Positions 35,841 to 46,483 of a DNA stretch of 57,190 bases are shown one piece after another. The first letter of the stretch is position 1. Every line of letters starts with the position of its first letter. Below the pieces are notes generated by a model that saw nothing but the letters and a program-made list of their open reading frames with translations, did not search any database and was not told where the DNA came from. A program made the translations under genes and the position numbers. Origin of the DNA: Gammaproteobacteria bacterium UBA3532 (GTDB taxonomy: Bacteria > Pseudomonadota > Gammaproteobacteria > Enterobacterales > UBA3532); contig DFOV01000008.1 of the NCBI GenBank assembly GCA_002376965.1, positions 1 through 57,190 of the forward strand. Reading direction: 5' to 3'.

Positions 35841-36611
35841 GTGAGTGTGCAGCTAATTGATAGCCACTGCCATATAGATTTTCCTGCGTTTGACCCGGAT
35901 AGGGCGGCCATCATGGCTGCCTGCCAGCAGTTGGGGATTAATCGGATCGTGGTACCTGGTGTGAGCGCTGATCGCTTTGCTGAACAGTTGGCTGTTGTGC
36001 AACAGTTTCAAGGCCTGTCTCCTGCATTTGGCTTGCATCCTTGTTTTTTGACGAAGCAGCTAATTCCGGACTTGGATTGTGTCAGGCAATATTGCATTGA
36101 AAATGATGCTTGTGCAGTGGGTGAGATAGGGCTGGATTTTTATTCGGGGCGTGATAATCAGGCGTTGCAAATGGAGTTATTTGAAGCCCAGCTACAATTG
36201 GCCAGCGAGCTATCACTACCTGTTATTCTTCATTGCCGCAAGGCGCATAATGAAATACTCCACGCATTAAAAAAGCTTAATTTTTCGCAGCGTGGTGTCA
36301 TTCATGCCTTTAATGCTAATCACCAGATCGCTAAGCGTTATGTTGATTTCGGATTTGTGCTCGGTATTGGCGGCCTAGTCGCTCGTAGTAATACCCATAA
36401 GCTTAGACAGTCTATCCGAACTGTCGGGCTAGCCCACTTGGTTCTCGAAACGGATGCCCCTGATATGACGCCGCCAGGTTTATCGCGACGAAATACGCCT
36501 GAAAATATTCCCGTTATCGCAGAGCATTTGGCTAATGTCCTGAAGCTGGATTTTTATACGATCGCCAACACCACCGCTGAGAATACTGAGGCGGTCTTTT
36601 CCCTCACGTAA
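35841..36611 (+). CDS. TatD-family metal-dependent deoxyribonuclease (YjjV-like)
   Basis: The 256-residue TIM-barrel hydrolase shows IDSHCHIDFPAFD (first metal His pair), GEIGLDFY, VILHCRKAH and LETDAPDMTPPG, all canonical for TatD DNases, which act in DNA repair/turnover as 3'-5' exonucleases. The sequence GLHPCFL and overall length suggest the YjjV branch, so I give no symbol. The start is GTG at 35841, or GTG at 35847; ribosome-binding sequence is poor because a 19-bp tandem repeat runs into the start. Confidence 0.88.
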   Translation: MSVQLIDSHCHIDFPAFDPDRAAIMAACQQLGINRIVVPGVSADRFAEQLAVVQQFQGLSPAFGLHPCFLTKQLIPDLDCVRQYCIENDACAVGEIGLDFYSGRDNQALQMELFEAQLQLASELSLPVILHCRKAHNEILHALKKLNFSQRGVIHAFNANHQIAKRYVDFGFVLGIGGLVARSNTHKLRQSIRTVGLAHLVLETDAPDMTPPGLSRRNTPENIPVIAEHLANVLKLDFYTIANTTAENTEAVFSLT

Positions 36612-36670
36612 TGAGACCATTTCCCCCCTTTGACTCAGCACGATAGCGAAATTGTGTTTATACTGAGTGC

Positions 36671-37756
36671 ATGATGTTTTACCCGTCTACACGCATGAAG
36701 TTAGCAAAATATACTTGTTATTGGCTAGGGGTGGTTCTGATTGGAGCTGTTATGGCCATTCCGTCTGCCTTAGCTAAGCGTCAGTCAGATGTAGTTCCTT
36801 CTTCGGTTGTAATCGAGCCGAACGATGAAGCCCAATGGATGTTTATTCCGCGCAAGCGCTGGTCAATTTGCTTTGTTGTTGGAAGTTATACATCGATGCG
36901 CAACGTATCGATGAATTTTGGTGTTGTAAAAGCGGCGAAGTCGATGAATCTTGAGGCACACACCTATGAGCTACGCGCCAATCGTGCGGAAGATAGCGAG
37001 GAAATCTGCTCCTTGGGTAGCCCCGATGGCATCATTGTCGCCGGAGATGTCACTGAAGATTGGTATCCACGAATTAATCGATACCGCGATAGCGGAGTGG
37101 TTGTAGTTGGTTTAAATAGCTATGAGCGCGATAGTCCAATCTTGGATTATCAGGTGATCAATTCATATTATTCGCGCTTATCACGTCTTATTTTGTATAT
37201 TCAAAAACACCACCAAGGGCTACCTTCGGGCCGTGAAGCGGTCGTTTTGTGGCTGCCGGGAAGCGATGATAAATTTAATAGCTCCGAAACTCGCCAATTT
37301 ATTCTACGTCAGCTGCGAACCTTACAACGGCCAATTAAGTTGGTAACCCGTGTTGCCGAAGATAGCTTGCTCGGTCAGTCGCGAGCTATTCATGATGCTA
37401 TTAGCGTTGAGCCTGATATCGATTATGTCATCGGAACCTCTCAGGCGGCACATGTCGCCAGCAAAGTGCTAGGGGAGTCGCGTCAGGCTACTATGCCCAT
37501 TATCTTGTCGTTTGAAATGTCACCTCAAGTCTATAGAGACTTAGCGCGGGGTGCTATTCAAGCTGTCACCAGTGATCCGGTGGTTGTTCAAGCGGGAGTT
37601 GCCGTAGCAACGCTCGTACGAGCGCTGGAAAATCGTTCCAGGCCAGAGAAAATAGAAATCAAAAACGGCTTAATTCAGAAAAAAAATCTGGAGAGCTTTA
37701 TTAGTAATCATAGTTTGGCCCCAACCGGTTATCGCGTTTTACTGGATCACTACTAA
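36671..37756 (+). CDS. Periplasmic sugar-binding-like sensor protein
   Basis: The 361-residue protein has a signal peptide (about residues 1-35, cleavage after SALA) and a type I periplasmic-binding fold (FVVGSYTSMRNVSMNFGVVKAAKSMN, DGIIVAGDV, DYVIGTSQAAHVASKVLGE). It lacks an adjacent ABC permease or ATPase. Instead its stop overlaps by 1 bp the start of a histidine kinase, and a REC-EAL regulator gene follows. It most resembles TorT-like proteins that present a ligand to a sensor kinase, so a co-sensor role is inferred. The ligand is unknown. Confidence 0.8.
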   Translation: MMFYPSTRMKLAKYTCYWLGVVLIGAVMAIPSALAKRQSDVVPSSVVIEPNDEAQWMFIPRKRWSICFVVGSYTSMRNVSMNFGVVKAAKSMNLEAHTYELRANRAEDSEEICSLGSPDGIIVAGDVTEDWYPRINRYRDSGVVVVGLNSYERDSPILDYQVINSYYSRLSRLILYIQKHHQGLPSGREAVVLWLPGSDDKFNSSETRQFILRQLRTLQRPIKLVTRVAEDSLLGQSRAIHDAISVEPDIDYVIGTSQAAHVASKVLGESRQATMPIILSFEMSPQVYRDLARGAIQAVTSDPVVVQAGVAVATLVRALENRSRPEKIEIKNGLIQKKNLESFISNHSLAPTGYRVLLDHY

Positions 37757-39543
37757 TGCCTGCCTCGATTTCACCCGATAATCCAGTCGCTTCTGAGCTT
37801 TCAACTGCCGAGAGCTATTCGGCTAAGTATAAATGGCGTTGGGTGTTGGTTGTTGCAACGTTGGTGGGAGGGATCTTTTTCAGCCTGTTTGTTGGCAAGA
37901 AAATATACGATAACGAGAAGCAAAGCTGGCTGAATGAAGCAAAACAAGATGCCGAGCTAGTTACTACGACCTTTCTATACTGGTTGGACGGAGAAATGCA
38001 GCCGCTGCGTTCACTGGCTACGTTGTTTTTTGGATCGCAGTCTATTACAGAAAGCGAATTCAGAGCCGCTACCGAGTTTATGGAGTTTACCGAAACGACG
38101 GTCAGACACACGTCTATCGCCTATTTTCAGCAAGATACTGATGGTGAGTTCCACTATACCTTTAGCACTAACCAGGGAGACTCCAATTACAGTCTGACAG
38201 GACCACAACGTGAATTGCTGGTTTCTGTTCTCAATATGGCTTCTCTTAGTCCCCAGGCAATCGTAATGAGCCCGGTGTTTCTTGGTCAGAATCATCGCCT
38301 GAAAGTTTATTATGGCACGGTAGCCGATAATGGGAGCATTGGTGGAGTTTTACTAACTGAGGTTGACCTAAGTCGGCTTTTCCAATCGCTACAGGAGTTG
38401 CACCAACCGAGTGGTCTGCATTTACGCTTGGCTTACCGCGGTTTGGGCGATAAACGCGTTAAGCCAGACTATATATTGGGCAGTAGCAGTCCACATAAAC
38501 AGAGGGTCGAGTCCAAGTTGTTGCGGGCAATTAACTCTCAGGCCTATTGGGAGTTTTATTGGGATATCTTACCCGGATATAAAGGCGGATTTGATGCAAC
38601 TTTACCTCTGATGGCAACGATTTCGGGCGTTCTTATCTCGTTTCTTATATGCAGTGTTTTTGCCGTAATTACTTGGCAGAATATTCATGTGAGACGGCAG
38701 GTTGAACTACGCACCTCTGAGTTACGGTTGGCTTACGATGACCTCAAAAATACTCAAGGGCAGTTGGTTCAGTCGGAAAAGCTGGCTTCTCTTGGTGGGC
38801 TGGTTGCTGGGCTGGCGCATGAGCTAAATACGCCCATTGGGAATTGTCGCATGGTTGCCACGACATTGGATCAGAAGGCTACCGAGTTTAAGCAATTAGT
38901 TGAAGGCGGAAAAATCCAACGTAGCTCAGTTAATCAGTTTTGTGAGGATTTGGCTGAAGGGAGTACGTTGATTATGCACAATAGTGAGAAAGCTGACGAG
39001 CTGATCCGCAGCTTCAAGCAGGTAGCAGTTGATCAAACGAGTGAGCGTCGTCGGCGGTTTAATCTGGAATCGGTCGTTGATGAAGTTTTGTTGACCCTGC
39101 AACCAAAATTAAAAAGGGAGTCTTGTCAGATAGATGTCAATATCCCACATTATATCGAGCTTGATAGTTATCCCGGGCCGCTGGGGCAGGTTCTGACAAA
39201 CCTGATAACCAATTCGATGATTCATGGTTTTGAAAATCGAGATAATGGTACGATTAAAATCAGTGCAGACGTGCAAAATTCTCAAGTTATTCTAAACTTT
39301 AGCGATAACGGAGTGGGCATTCCCAGTGCAAACCTGTCAAAGCTTTACGACCCATTTTTCACAACCAAGCTTGGGCGTGGTGGCAGCGGTCTGGGGATGA
39401 ATATCGTATACAATATAATTAATGGTGTGCTAGGTGGAAAAATTAGTATCGCCAGTACAGTTGGTTCTGGGGTGCAAGTGGAAATTATCATTCCACAAAA
39501 TGCTCCCGGAAGTCTGAACCAAGGGGTAGATCGCGATGAGTGA
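37756..39543 (+). CDS. CHASE-like sensor histidine kinase
   Basis: Inner-membrane kinase of 595 residues. One TM helix near residues 30-50 and another near 285-310 enclose a periplasmic domain whose sequence (WLDGEMQPLRSLATLFFGS..ITESEF) resembles CHASE. A coiled segment leads to HisKA with SEKLASLGGLVAGLAHELNTPIG (phospho-His in AHELN). The ATPase domain has VLTNLITNSMIHGF, FSDNGVGIP and GGSGLGMNIVYNII. It overlaps the binding-protein gene by 1 bp and the downstream regulator by 8 bp, so the three are translationally coupled. The signal is presumably relayed from the binding protein to the EAL regulator. Confidence 0.88.
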   Translation: MPASISPDNPVASELSTAESYSAKYKWRWVLVVATLVGGIFFSLFVGKKIYDNEKQSWLNEAKQDAELVTTTFLYWLDGEMQPLRSLATLFFGSQSITESEFRAATEFMEFTETTVRHTSIAYFQQDTDGEFHYTFSTNQGDSNYSLTGPQRELLVSVLNMASLSPQAIVMSPVFLGQNHRLKVYYGTVADNGSIGGVLLTEVDLSRLFQSLQELHQPSGLHLRLAYRGLGDKRVKPDYILGSSSPHKQRVESKLLRAINSQAYWEFYWDILPGYKGGFDATLPLMATISGVLISFLICSVFAVITWQNIHVRRQVELRTSELRLAYDDLKNTQGQLVQSEKLASLGGLVAGLAHELNTPIGNCRMVATTLDQKATEFKQLVEGGKIQRSSVNQFCEDLAEGSTLIMHNSEKADELIRSFKQVAVDQTSERRRRFNLESVVDEVLLTLQPKLKRESCQIDVNIPHYIELDSYPGPLGQVLTNLITNSMIHGFENRDNGTIKISADVQNSQVILNFSDNGVGIPSANLSKLYDPFFTTKLGRGGSGLGMNIVYNIINGVLGGKISIASTVGSGVQVEIIIPQNAPGSLNQGVDRDE

Positions 39544-41761
39544 GAAGGATAAGTCTGACGATATTATTGAAATATCAGAGGATGATATTTTAGTGCAAGA
39601 TGATGGTGAATCCGCTGTCGGTGGTGCTGTGTGGAAAGTTTTGATCGTTGACGATGATGAGCAGGTTCATGCGTCAACGCGTTTTGCTCTCAATGGTATC
39701 GAAATTCTAGAGCGGCCAATCGTATTCTTGCATGCCTATTCTGCCGCTGAGGCCCGGCAGGTCGTTACGCAACACTCTGATCTGGCAGTGATCTTGTTAG
39801 ATGTTGTGATGGAAACGGATCATGCAGGGCTGGAGCTGGTTAAATATATTCGAGATGAAGCCCGCATTCTTGATACTCGAATTATCTTGCGCACTGGCCA
39901 GCCCGGATATGCTCCCGAATTGGATGTTATTTCTCAATATGACATCAATGACTATCGAACAAAATCTGAGCTTACTCGTGCTCGACTGGTGACTGCGTTA
40001 ACAGCATCAATTCGCTCTTATCGACAGATTTCGACTATCGAAGTGACCAAGCTCAAGCTTATTAGCATTGTAAATGCAGTAACATCGATCTTGGAGCAGC
40101 AGAGTGTTGAGTTTTTTGGCAATGAAGTAATAGCACGCTTAGCTGAGTTTTTGGGCATAAAAAACAGCGGCCTGCTAGTGATTCGCCACGAAGGCGAGTC
40201 AGAGCTATCAGTCATTGGCGCTACGGGTAGTCTGTATAGCTATTTGGACAATTTTCATCACTTTATTTCTGATGGCTCGGCGAATTCGATGGTTCGTAAA
40301 GTGCTAAGCGAACAAAAAAGCCACTCAACGGGTGAGTCTACCACGGTCTATGTTCGCTCAAAAAATATTCGAGCTGCTATATACTTTCCTTGTGTGGCAA
40401 CCCTGGAAGGCATGGATCCTCAGCTTCTTGATGTATTTACTGCTAATGTAGCCATTGGACTTGCCAATCTCAACTTGTTGACCAAGCTGAATGAAATGGC
40501 GTATTTCGATGAGCTATGCAAGATCCCTAATCGCAACGCCTGTTTGCGAATGTTGGAGCAGGCAATACAGGATAAAGATAAGGAGTGGCAACTTTTCCTC
40601 ATCGATATTCACCATTTTACGGATATTAACGATGGGTTAGGGCAGCGTGTAGGCAATATGCTATTGCAGGAAGTCGCATTGCGTTTGGAGCATGGAGTAC
40701 GAGGTTTTGTTCAAACATCGCGTGTTGCAGCGGATGTATTTGCTGTTATTGCCAAGGACACTGTAACCCCCGATATGGTGTTAGCGCTATTTGAGGAGCC
40801 CATCATGGTCGCGGGCAATCGCTTAAATGTGGTTGTTCGCATTGGTGTTTGTCCTGGAACAATTCAGGTCGATGATGCGTTGGCGGTGCTTAACTACGCA
40901 AACATCGCGTTAAACAGAGCAAAAGCCAACCCCCATCTGATGTGGGCGTGCTATGAACAATCGATGCTGGAAAATACCACCGAACGCATTCGTATCGTTA
41001 ATGAGTTGAAACAGGCATTAGCCAGTCGCCAACTTGAATTGTGGTATCAGCCTCAATTAAGCCTTGATCCCATGGAAGTGATTGGGGTTGAAGCCTTATT
41101 GCGCTGGCGTCATTCGGGTAGTTATGTTTCTCCCGCTATATTTATCCCGCTGGCTGAGTATTCAGGCTTAATCGTAGATATTGGAGCCTGGGTGATGCGA
41201 CAGGCCGCTAACACGCTAAAGCACCTGCAAAAGCGTTATGACATGCGCATGGCTGTCAATGTTTCTATGCCGCAATTTCGTCAAAGTAATTTCATTGAGC
41301 TGGTTGATGGAATTATTAAGGATAGCGGTATTGCGCCTGAACTTTTTGAGCTTGAGATCACGGAAAGTATAGCAATGGAAGATCCCGACCTCGTTCGTGA
41401 CAAGCTACAGGAGCTTAATGAATTGGGCGTTTCAGTTGCTATCGATGATTTTGGTACCGGCTATTCTTCACTTAGCTACCTGCAGACTCTGGCAATCGAC
41501 AGGCTTAAGATCGATCGGGCTTTTGTGATTGATATTGATGAAGGGAAGCATGGTATTATTGCCGAAATGATTTTGGAGTTGGGCAAAAAGCTCTCCCTTA
41601 CGGTGGTTGCTGAAGGGGTTGAAACTCCTGAGCAGGAAGCCTTTTTGCGTGAGCGCCATTGTGACTTTGTTCAAGGCTTTAAATATGCCAAACCTATGCC
41701 GGTTGAGGAGCTGGATACCTGGTTGCAAACACAGAACGTTGTCGTTAAACGCGATAGTTAG
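39536..41761 (+). CDS. Receiver / DUF3369-like / degenerate GGDEF / EAL phosphodiesterase
   Basis: Cytoplasmic 741-residue response regulator. The receiver domain (about 30-155) has KVLIVDDDEQVH and phosphoacceptor Asp in VILLDVVME. A DUF3369/GAF-like region follows (about 185-310). The GGDEF domain (about 320-460) is degenerate: the signature reads AADVF. The EAL domain (about 475-730) keeps its catalytic motifs: EALLRW, NVSMPQF, LEITES, IDDFGTGYSSLSYL, KIDRAF and EGVET. It should therefore hydrolyse c-di-GMP when phosphorylated by the kinase encoded 8 bp overlapping upstream. Its target process is not shown. Confidence 0.9.
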   Translation: MSEKDKSDDIIEISEDDILVQDDGESAVGGAVWKVLIVDDDEQVHASTRFALNGIEILERPIVFLHAYSAAEARQVVTQHSDLAVILLDVVMETDHAGLELVKYIRDEARILDTRIILRTGQPGYAPELDVISQYDINDYRTKSELTRARLVTALTASIRSYRQISTIEVTKLKLISIVNAVTSILEQQSVEFFGNEVIARLAEFLGIKNSGLLVIRHEGESELSVIGATGSLYSYLDNFHHFISDGSANSMVRKVLSEQKSHSTGESTTVYVRSKNIRAAIYFPCVATLEGMDPQLLDVFTANVAIGLANLNLLTKLNEMAYFDELCKIPNRNACLRMLEQAIQDKDKEWQLFLIDIHHFTDINDGLGQRVGNMLLQEVALRLEHGVRGFVQTSRVAADVFAVIAKDTVTPDMVLALFEEPIMVAGNRLNVVVRIGVCPGTIQVDDALAVLNYANIALNRAKANPHLMWACYEQSMLENTTERIRIVNELKQALASRQLELWYQPQLSLDPMEVIGVEALLRWRHSGSYVSPAIFIPLAEYSGLIVDIGAWVMRQAANTLKHLQKRYDMRMAVNVSMPQFRQSNFIELVDGIIKDSGIAPELFELEITESIAMEDPDLVRDKLQELNELGVSVAIDDFGTGYSSLSYLQTLAIDRLKIDRAFVIDIDEGKHGIIAEMILELGKKLSLTVVAEGVETPEQEAFLRERHCDFVQGFKYAKPMPVEELDTWLQTQNVVVKRDS

Positions 41762-41791
41762 TGCGCGGCGTTCGAAATCCTGCGAAAGGCT

Positions 41792-41820
41792 TTTACTGTC
41801 TGCTTCTATCTCTATATAAT
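41792..41820 (+). promoter_or_regulatory. Promoter of the hisS operon
   Basis: TTTACT (41792-41797, 4 of 6) is 17 bp before a perfect TATAAT (41815-41820). Transcription would start near 41827, leaving a leader of about 98 nt before the hisS GTG. Confidence 0.55.
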
Positions 41821-41833
41821 TTGCGGTTTTGTA

Positions 41834-41866
41834 ATGGTTGGGCCGACGTCGTTTCGGCCCAACCAT
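41834..41866 (+). other. Perfect 13-bp hairpin in the hisS leader
   Basis: 41834-41846 pairs fully with 41854-41866 around a 7-nt loop. The stem is GC-rich and no T-run follows, so it is not a standard terminator. If transcription starts near 41827 it sits at the very 5' end of the mRNA, where it could protect the message or be a regulatory structure. A smaller ATTCCG/CGGAAT dyad (41883-41905) lies just before the ribosome-binding site. Confidence 0.6.
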
Positions 41867-41924
41867 CCGCTGATTAATTGATATTCCGACGCTTCTAGGC
41901 GGAATAGTTAAGGGGAACTTATTC

Positions 41925-43199
41925 GTGGGTAAACAAATTCAGGCCGTTCGTGGCATGAATGATCTTCTTCCAGACAACAGTTCTGTTTGGCAGTATCTTG
42001 AGCAACAATTGCGCTCTGCTGCCCATCAATATGCTTATCGCGAAGTGCGCTTTCCGATCGTTGAGAAAACCGAATTGTTTAAGCGCTCAATCGGTGAAGT
42101 CACAGATATCGTGGCCAAAGAGATGTACACTTTTGACGACCGAAATGGCGAGAGCTTGACTCTGCGGCCAGAGGGAACCGCTTGCTGTGTACGGATGGGG
42201 AACGAGCAAGGGCTGCTGTATAACCAGGTGCAACGCTTCTGGTATGCAGGGCCGATGTTCCGCTATGAAAAGCCGCAAAAGGGGCGATACCGTCAATTTC
42301 ATCAGTTTGGCGTTGAAGCCTTTGGTATGGCAACGCCGGATATTGATGCTGAAGTTATATTGTTTAGTGCCACCATCTTAAAGCGTCTCGGTCTATTTGA
42401 GCATGTTCGATTGGAGATTAACTCTCTGGGATCGAATGAAGCACGTGCTGCATATCGTGATTCTTTGGTTGCATTTTACCAGCAACATCAAGACAAGCTG
42501 GACGAAGATTCTCGCAATCGTCTCGATAAAAACCCCTTACGCATTCTAGACAGTAAGAATCCGCAAATGGTGGAGCTCAATCAGCTTGCACCACAACTTC
42601 TTGACCACCTTGACCAAGAATCAAAGCAGCACTTCGAGCAGCTTAAGTCTTTGCTGGAGGCCTGCGGGATAGCCTACACGGTTAACCCTCGCCTAGTTCG
42701 CGGTCTTGACTACTACAATCGCACCGTTTTTGAATGGATTACCGAGAGCTTGGGTGCACAAGGTACAGTCTGTGCTGGTGGTCGTTATGATGGTTTGGTG
42801 GCACAGCTTGGTGGGAAAGCTACACCAGCTGTTGGTTTTGCCTTGGGTATGGAACGCATGATTGCGCTTCTTGATGAGGTGGGTGTGCCGACTTTACCTG
42901 AGAAACATCTCTACGTTGTCCTCAATGGTGATGTGGCTCAGCAATATGGCTTTCAACTGGCCCAAAACATTCGCGATGCATGGAACGATGTAAAAGTTTC
43001 CTTGCATTGTGGCGGTGGAAGCTTTAAAAAACAGTTTAAAAAAGCCGATCAAAGTGGCGCTGAGTATGCGCTGGTGATTGGCGACGATGAAGCTGCTCAG
43101 CAGATAGTGAACTTGAAGCCGCTACGCGAAAATAAAGAGCAGCAAACCCTGAATCAACAAGCATTGTTCGATTATCTTGAGCAATGGGTGAATAGTTAG
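41925..43199 (+). CDS. hisS: Histidyl-tRNA synthetase
   Basis: Charges tRNA-His. The 424 residues match the bacterial HisS. Motifs are [33 protein letters not shown] (motif 1 region), LRPEGTA and [25 protein letters not shown] (motif 2), LVRGLDYYN and GFALGMERM (motif 3). The start is GTG with AGGGGAA 8 nt upstream. It begins the conserved operon hisS-yfgM-bamB-der. Confidence 0.97.
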   Translation: MGKQIQAVRGMNDLLPDNSSVWQYLEQQLRSAAHQYAYREVRFPIVEKTELFKRSIGEVTDIVAKEMYTFDDRNGESLTLRPEGTACCVRMGNEQGLLYNQVQRFWYAGPMFRYEKPQKGRYRQFHQFGVEAFGMATPDIDAEVILFSATILKRLGLFEHVRLEINSLGSNEARAAYRDSLVAFYQQHQDKLDEDSRNRLDKNPLRILDSKNPQMVELNQLAPQLLDHLDQESKQHFEQLKSLLEACGIAYTVNPRLVRGLDYYNRTVFEWITESLGAQGTVCAGGRYDGLVAQLGGKATPAVGFALGMERMIALLDEVGVPTLPEKHLYVVLNGDVAQQYGFQLAQNIRDAWNDVKVSLHCGGGSFKKQFKKADQSGAEYALVIGDDEAAQQIVNLKPLRENKEQQTLNQQALFDYLEQWVNS

Positions 43200-43221
43200 A
43201 GACAATCCAGGAGAGAATAGC

Positions 43222-43863
43222 GTGGATATTTATACTACCGAAGAACAACAAGTTGAAGCATTAAAGAAATGGTGGGCTGCCAATGGTACATCGGTTGTCG
43301 CTGGGATTGTCATTGGCTTAGCTGCAATTTTTGGTTGGCGTTATTGGCAAGATGCGCAGATGGCAGCAAAGGATCAAGCTTCTGGCCTTTACGAACAATT
43401 ACACAAACTATCCGAGCAGGACACAGTGCCTGACTCTTTCTGGTCGATCGGTGAGCAACTTGAAAATGATTATGCCGGTACGGGCTATCATCATCTTGCC
43501 TTGTTACTCATGGCCAGTGAGTCCATTCGCCAAGGGAAGCTCGATCAGGCCGCCGCCCAGCTTAAAACCGTTGCCGACAATGGCGTTACCGAAGAATTGA
43601 AGGCAGTATCGCGCGTTCGGTTGGCTCGTATTTATATCGAGCAAGAAAAGTACGACGAAGCACTTGGCTTGGTAAAAGGTCAGGTTGGCGAACAATTTGT
43701 AGCCCTTTATGCAGAAACCGAAGGTGATGCCTACCGATTAAAGGGCGAGCTTGCGTTAGCCAAGGATGCTTATCAACGCGCTTACGATATCGAGGGCGAG
43801 CAAAATCGCTGGTTAAAAATGAAACTTGATGACGTTTCCTCTAATCAGGTGAGTGAATCCTAA
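43222..43863 (+). CDS. yfgM: Periplasmic chaperone/SecYEG ancillary protein YfgM
   Basis: The 213-residue protein has a short cytoplasmic N-terminus (DIYTTEEQQVEALKKWW is the family signature), one TM helix (about residues 22-42) and a periplasmic TPR-like domain (GYHHLALLLMASESIRQGKLDQAAAQL). In E. coli YfgM associates with SecYEG and PpiD. The start is GTG with AGGAGAG upstream. Its stop shares one base with the bamB start. Confidence 0.93.
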   Translation: MDIYTTEEQQVEALKKWWAANGTSVVAGIVIGLAAIFGWRYWQDAQMAAKDQASGLYEQLHKLSEQDTVPDSFWSIGEQLENDYAGTGYHHLALLLMASESIRQGKLDQAAAQLKTVADNGVTEELKAVSRVRLARIYIEQEKYDEALGLVKGQVGEQFVALYAETEGDAYRLKGELALAKDAYQRAYDIEGEQNRWLKMKLDDVSSNQVSES

Positions 43864-44999
43864 TGATTCGACTGTTGTTTTGTGCGTTTATCGGCTTCGC
43901 AATTGCAGGTTGCTCGACAAACTCGGGCCATGTAAAAGCTGAGTTAAAAGAGTTTGATGCGCGCTACCTACTTAAACGAGATTGGGCAAAGGGTGTGGAT
44001 TCGATTTCGCGCGCGCAAATGCAGGTATCGATTTATAAGTCGGCTGTTTTTGCTGCCAGTGATTCGGGTGACGTGTCATCATTTTCTCTTGATTCAGGAA
44101 AAAAGCGTTGGTCACGAGATGTTGGAGCTGAGCTAAGTGCGGGTGTTGGCGTTGGAGACGACATTGTCGTTGTCGGTACACTTGATGGTGATCTTATTGC
44201 TTTAAGTGCCGAAGATGGTGCTGAGGTTTGGAAGCACGCGCTGGCTCGTGAAGTCGTTGCACCGCCAACCATTTCTTCTGGTTATGTGATTGCCCATAGT
44301 GGGGATGGCCGAGTAACTGCGCTAAGTGCTAAAGACGGTAAACCAGCTTGGTACTTTGATCAGGATGTGCCTGCTTTGTCGATTCGAGGAGCTGGCCAGT
44401 CTGCAGTGGTTTCGGGAGCTGTTGCGGTTGGTTTTGCCAATGGTCGGCTGGCCATGTTTATTTTGGAAAGCGGCGAGATGATTTGGGAGCAGCAAATCGC
44501 CATCCCGCGTGGTCGCTCTGAGATATCCCGCTTAGTTGATGTCGATGCTTCACCACTGGTTTATGGCCGAACGATGTTTGTTGCCAGTTACGGCAAGGAA
44601 ATTGTTGCCCTGGATCTACGTAGCGGTGAAACACGCTGGAAAAAAGACATCGGCACATATCGAGATATGATGGTTGATGGTCAGTTGTTATTTGTTTCTG
44701 ATATTGAGGGACACGTTTGGGCGCTCGATCGCAGAAACGGGCAAACGGTATGGGAAACAGATGAGCTATTAGGGCGCTATTTGACCAATCCGGTCGCGAT
44801 TAATGGCCAGGTAATTGTCGGAGATGTTGACGGCTACTTGCATATCCTCTCTCGTGAAGACGGTAAAGTCATCGGGCGTCTGTCTTATGATGATGAACCA
44901 TTTTCCGGTAATTTGCGCGTTGAAGACGAGCATTTAGTCGTATTGAGCCGCGAAGGCAACTTAGCTAGCTACAATCTCTCGGAGATAGTTAACAAATGA
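43863..44999 (+). CDS. bamB: Outer-membrane assembly lipoprotein BamB
   Basis: Lipoprotein of the BAM complex, which inserts outer-membrane proteins. The 378 residues open with a lipoprotein signal (FAIAGCST, Cys17). An eight-bladed beta-propeller follows, marked by repeated PQQ-like motifs: [44 protein letters not shown] and [16 protein letters not shown]. Overlaps with both neighbours (1 bp upstream, 4 bp downstream) show a tight operon. Confidence 0.96.
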   Translation: MIRLLFCAFIGFAIAGCSTNSGHVKAELKEFDARYLLKRDWAKGVDSISRAQMQVSIYKSAVFAASDSGDVSSFSLDSGKKRWSRDVGAELSAGVGVGDDIVVVGTLDGDLIALSAEDGAEVWKHALAREVVAPPTISSGYVIAHSGDGRVTALSAKDGKPAWYFDQDVPALSIRGAGQSAVVSGAVAVGFANGRLAMFILESGEMIWEQQIAIPRGRSEISRLVDVDASPLVYGRTMFVASYGKEIVALDLRSGETRWKKDIGTYRDMMVDGQLLFVSDIEGHVWALDRRNGQTVWETDELLGRYLTNPVAINGQVIVGDVDGYLHILSREDGKVIGRLSYDDEPFSGNLRVEDEHLVVLSREGNLASYNLSEIVNK

Positions 45000-46483
45000 T
45001 GACGCCTGTTATTGCTCTCGTTGGTCGGCCCAATGTCGGAAAATCAACGCTGTTTAACCGACTGACCCGAAGCCGAGATGCATTGGTTGCAGACGCCCCT
45101 GGTTTGACCCGAGACCGGCAATATGGTCAGGGCGCTTGGAGTGAACAACGTTTTATTATTATTGATACCGGCGGCATCAGCGGTGATGAAGAAGGCGTTG
45201 ATGCGCTGATGGCGAAGCAGTCGTTGACGGCTGCTGATGAAGCGAATATCGTTTTTTTCCTGGTTGATGCACGTGCCGGACTGACGGCGGCAGATGAAGA
45301 GATTGCCAATTACTTACGTTCGCTCGGCAAAGAAATCAACCTGGTAGTGAATAAGGTCGATGGAGTCGATGCTGACTCTGTTACCGCCGAGTTTTACGCG
45401 TTGGGCTTTTCTAACGTCTATCAGATTGCCGCCAGCCACGGGCGTGGCGTTAGTCGGTTAATGGATGATGTGATGGAACCCTTTGTTCCTGAGCTATCTG
45501 ATGATGAAGACCTATCCGAGGGCGATCAAAGCGAGCCTGATGGAGAAGCCACAGGTGCACAGAGTGAGAGTGCAGAGCAAAAAGGTAGCGACAAGCAGCC
45601 GCTTGCTTCAATAAAAATGGCAATCATTGGTCGGCCTAATGTCGGCAAGTCAACATTGGTTAATCGTATGCTCGGCGAAGAGCGTGTGATTGCGTATGAT
45701 ATGCCTGGCACAACGCGAGACAGTATTTATATTCCATTGGAGCGCCAAGGCAAAGCTTACACACTTATCGACACAGCTGGTGTTCGCCGGCGTGGTAAGG
45801 TTAAAGAGGTTCAGGAAAAGTTTTCTGTTATAAAAACCTTACAAGCGATTGAAGATGCTGATGTCGTTGTTATGCTGTTAGATGCTCGAGACAGTGTTAC
45901 CGAACAGGATCTGGGCCTGCTGGGTTTTGTTATTGATGCAGGGCGCTCACTGGTATTGGCAGTGAATAAATGGGATGGCATGACGCAGGAAGAACGCGAT
46001 AAAGTGCGTCAGGACATCCGGCGACGTCTTGAGTTTTGTCAGTTTGCTCGTTTGCACTTTATTTCGGCGCTTCATGGTTCAGGGGTTGGCGATATCTTTT
46101 CTTCGGTGCATGAAGCCCATGCCTCGGCCAATAAAAAAATATCTACGTCGAAATTAAATCAGGTTCTGGAGCACGCGGTGGCAGTACATCAACCACCAAT
46201 GGTGCGTGGACACCGAATTAAGCTGCGTTATGCCCACATAGGTGGACATAATCCCCCGTTATTTGTTATTCATGGTAATCAAACCAAGTCTTTACCCAAA
46301 GCCTATCAGCGTTATTTACTCAATCACTTCCGGCGTCAATTGCGGTTGGTCGGGACTCCTTTAAGAATTGAGCTTAAAGAAGGGGAGAACCCATTTGCTC
46401 ACAAACGCCAAAAGCTAACGCCAAGACAGCAACACACCAAAAAGCGTTTGGAAAAGCAGCATAAAATAGGTAAAAAGCGCTAG
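44996..46483 (+). CDS. der: Ribosome-associated double GTPase Der (EngA)
   Basis: Essential GTPase for 50S ribosome assembly. The 495 residues contain two G domains: [18 protein letters not shown] and NKVD, then [25 protein letters not shown] and NKWD. A C-terminal KH-like domain follows ([22 protein letters not shown]). A long acidic linker (about 165-205, rich in Asp/Glu/Ser) separates the two G domains. A basic tail ends the protein. It overlaps bamB by 4 bp. The stop codon lies in a GCGCTAG/CTAGCGC hairpin (46477-46500). Confidence 0.97.
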   Translation: MMTPVIALVGRPNVGKSTLFNRLTRSRDALVADAPGLTRDRQYGQGAWSEQRFIIIDTGGISGDEEGVDALMAKQSLTAADEANIVFFLVDARAGLTAADEEIANYLRSLGKEINLVVNKVDGVDADSVTAEFYALGFSNVYQIAASHGRGVSRLMDDVMEPFVPELSDDEDLSEGDQSEPDGEATGAQSESAEQKGSDKQPLASIKMAIIGRPNVGKSTLVNRMLGEERVIAYDMPGTTRDSIYIPLERQGKAYTLIDTAGVRRRGKVKEVQEKFSVIKTLQAIEDADVVVMLLDARDSVTEQDLGLLGFVIDAGRSLVLAVNKWDGMTQEERDKVRQDIRRRLEFCQFARLHFISALHGSGVGDIFSSVHEAHASANKKISTSKLNQVLEHAVAVHQPPMVRGHRIKLRYAHIGGHNPPLFVIHGNQTKSLPKAYQRYLLNHFRRQLRLVGTPLRIELKEGENPFAHKRQKLTPRQQHTKKRLEKQHKIGKKR

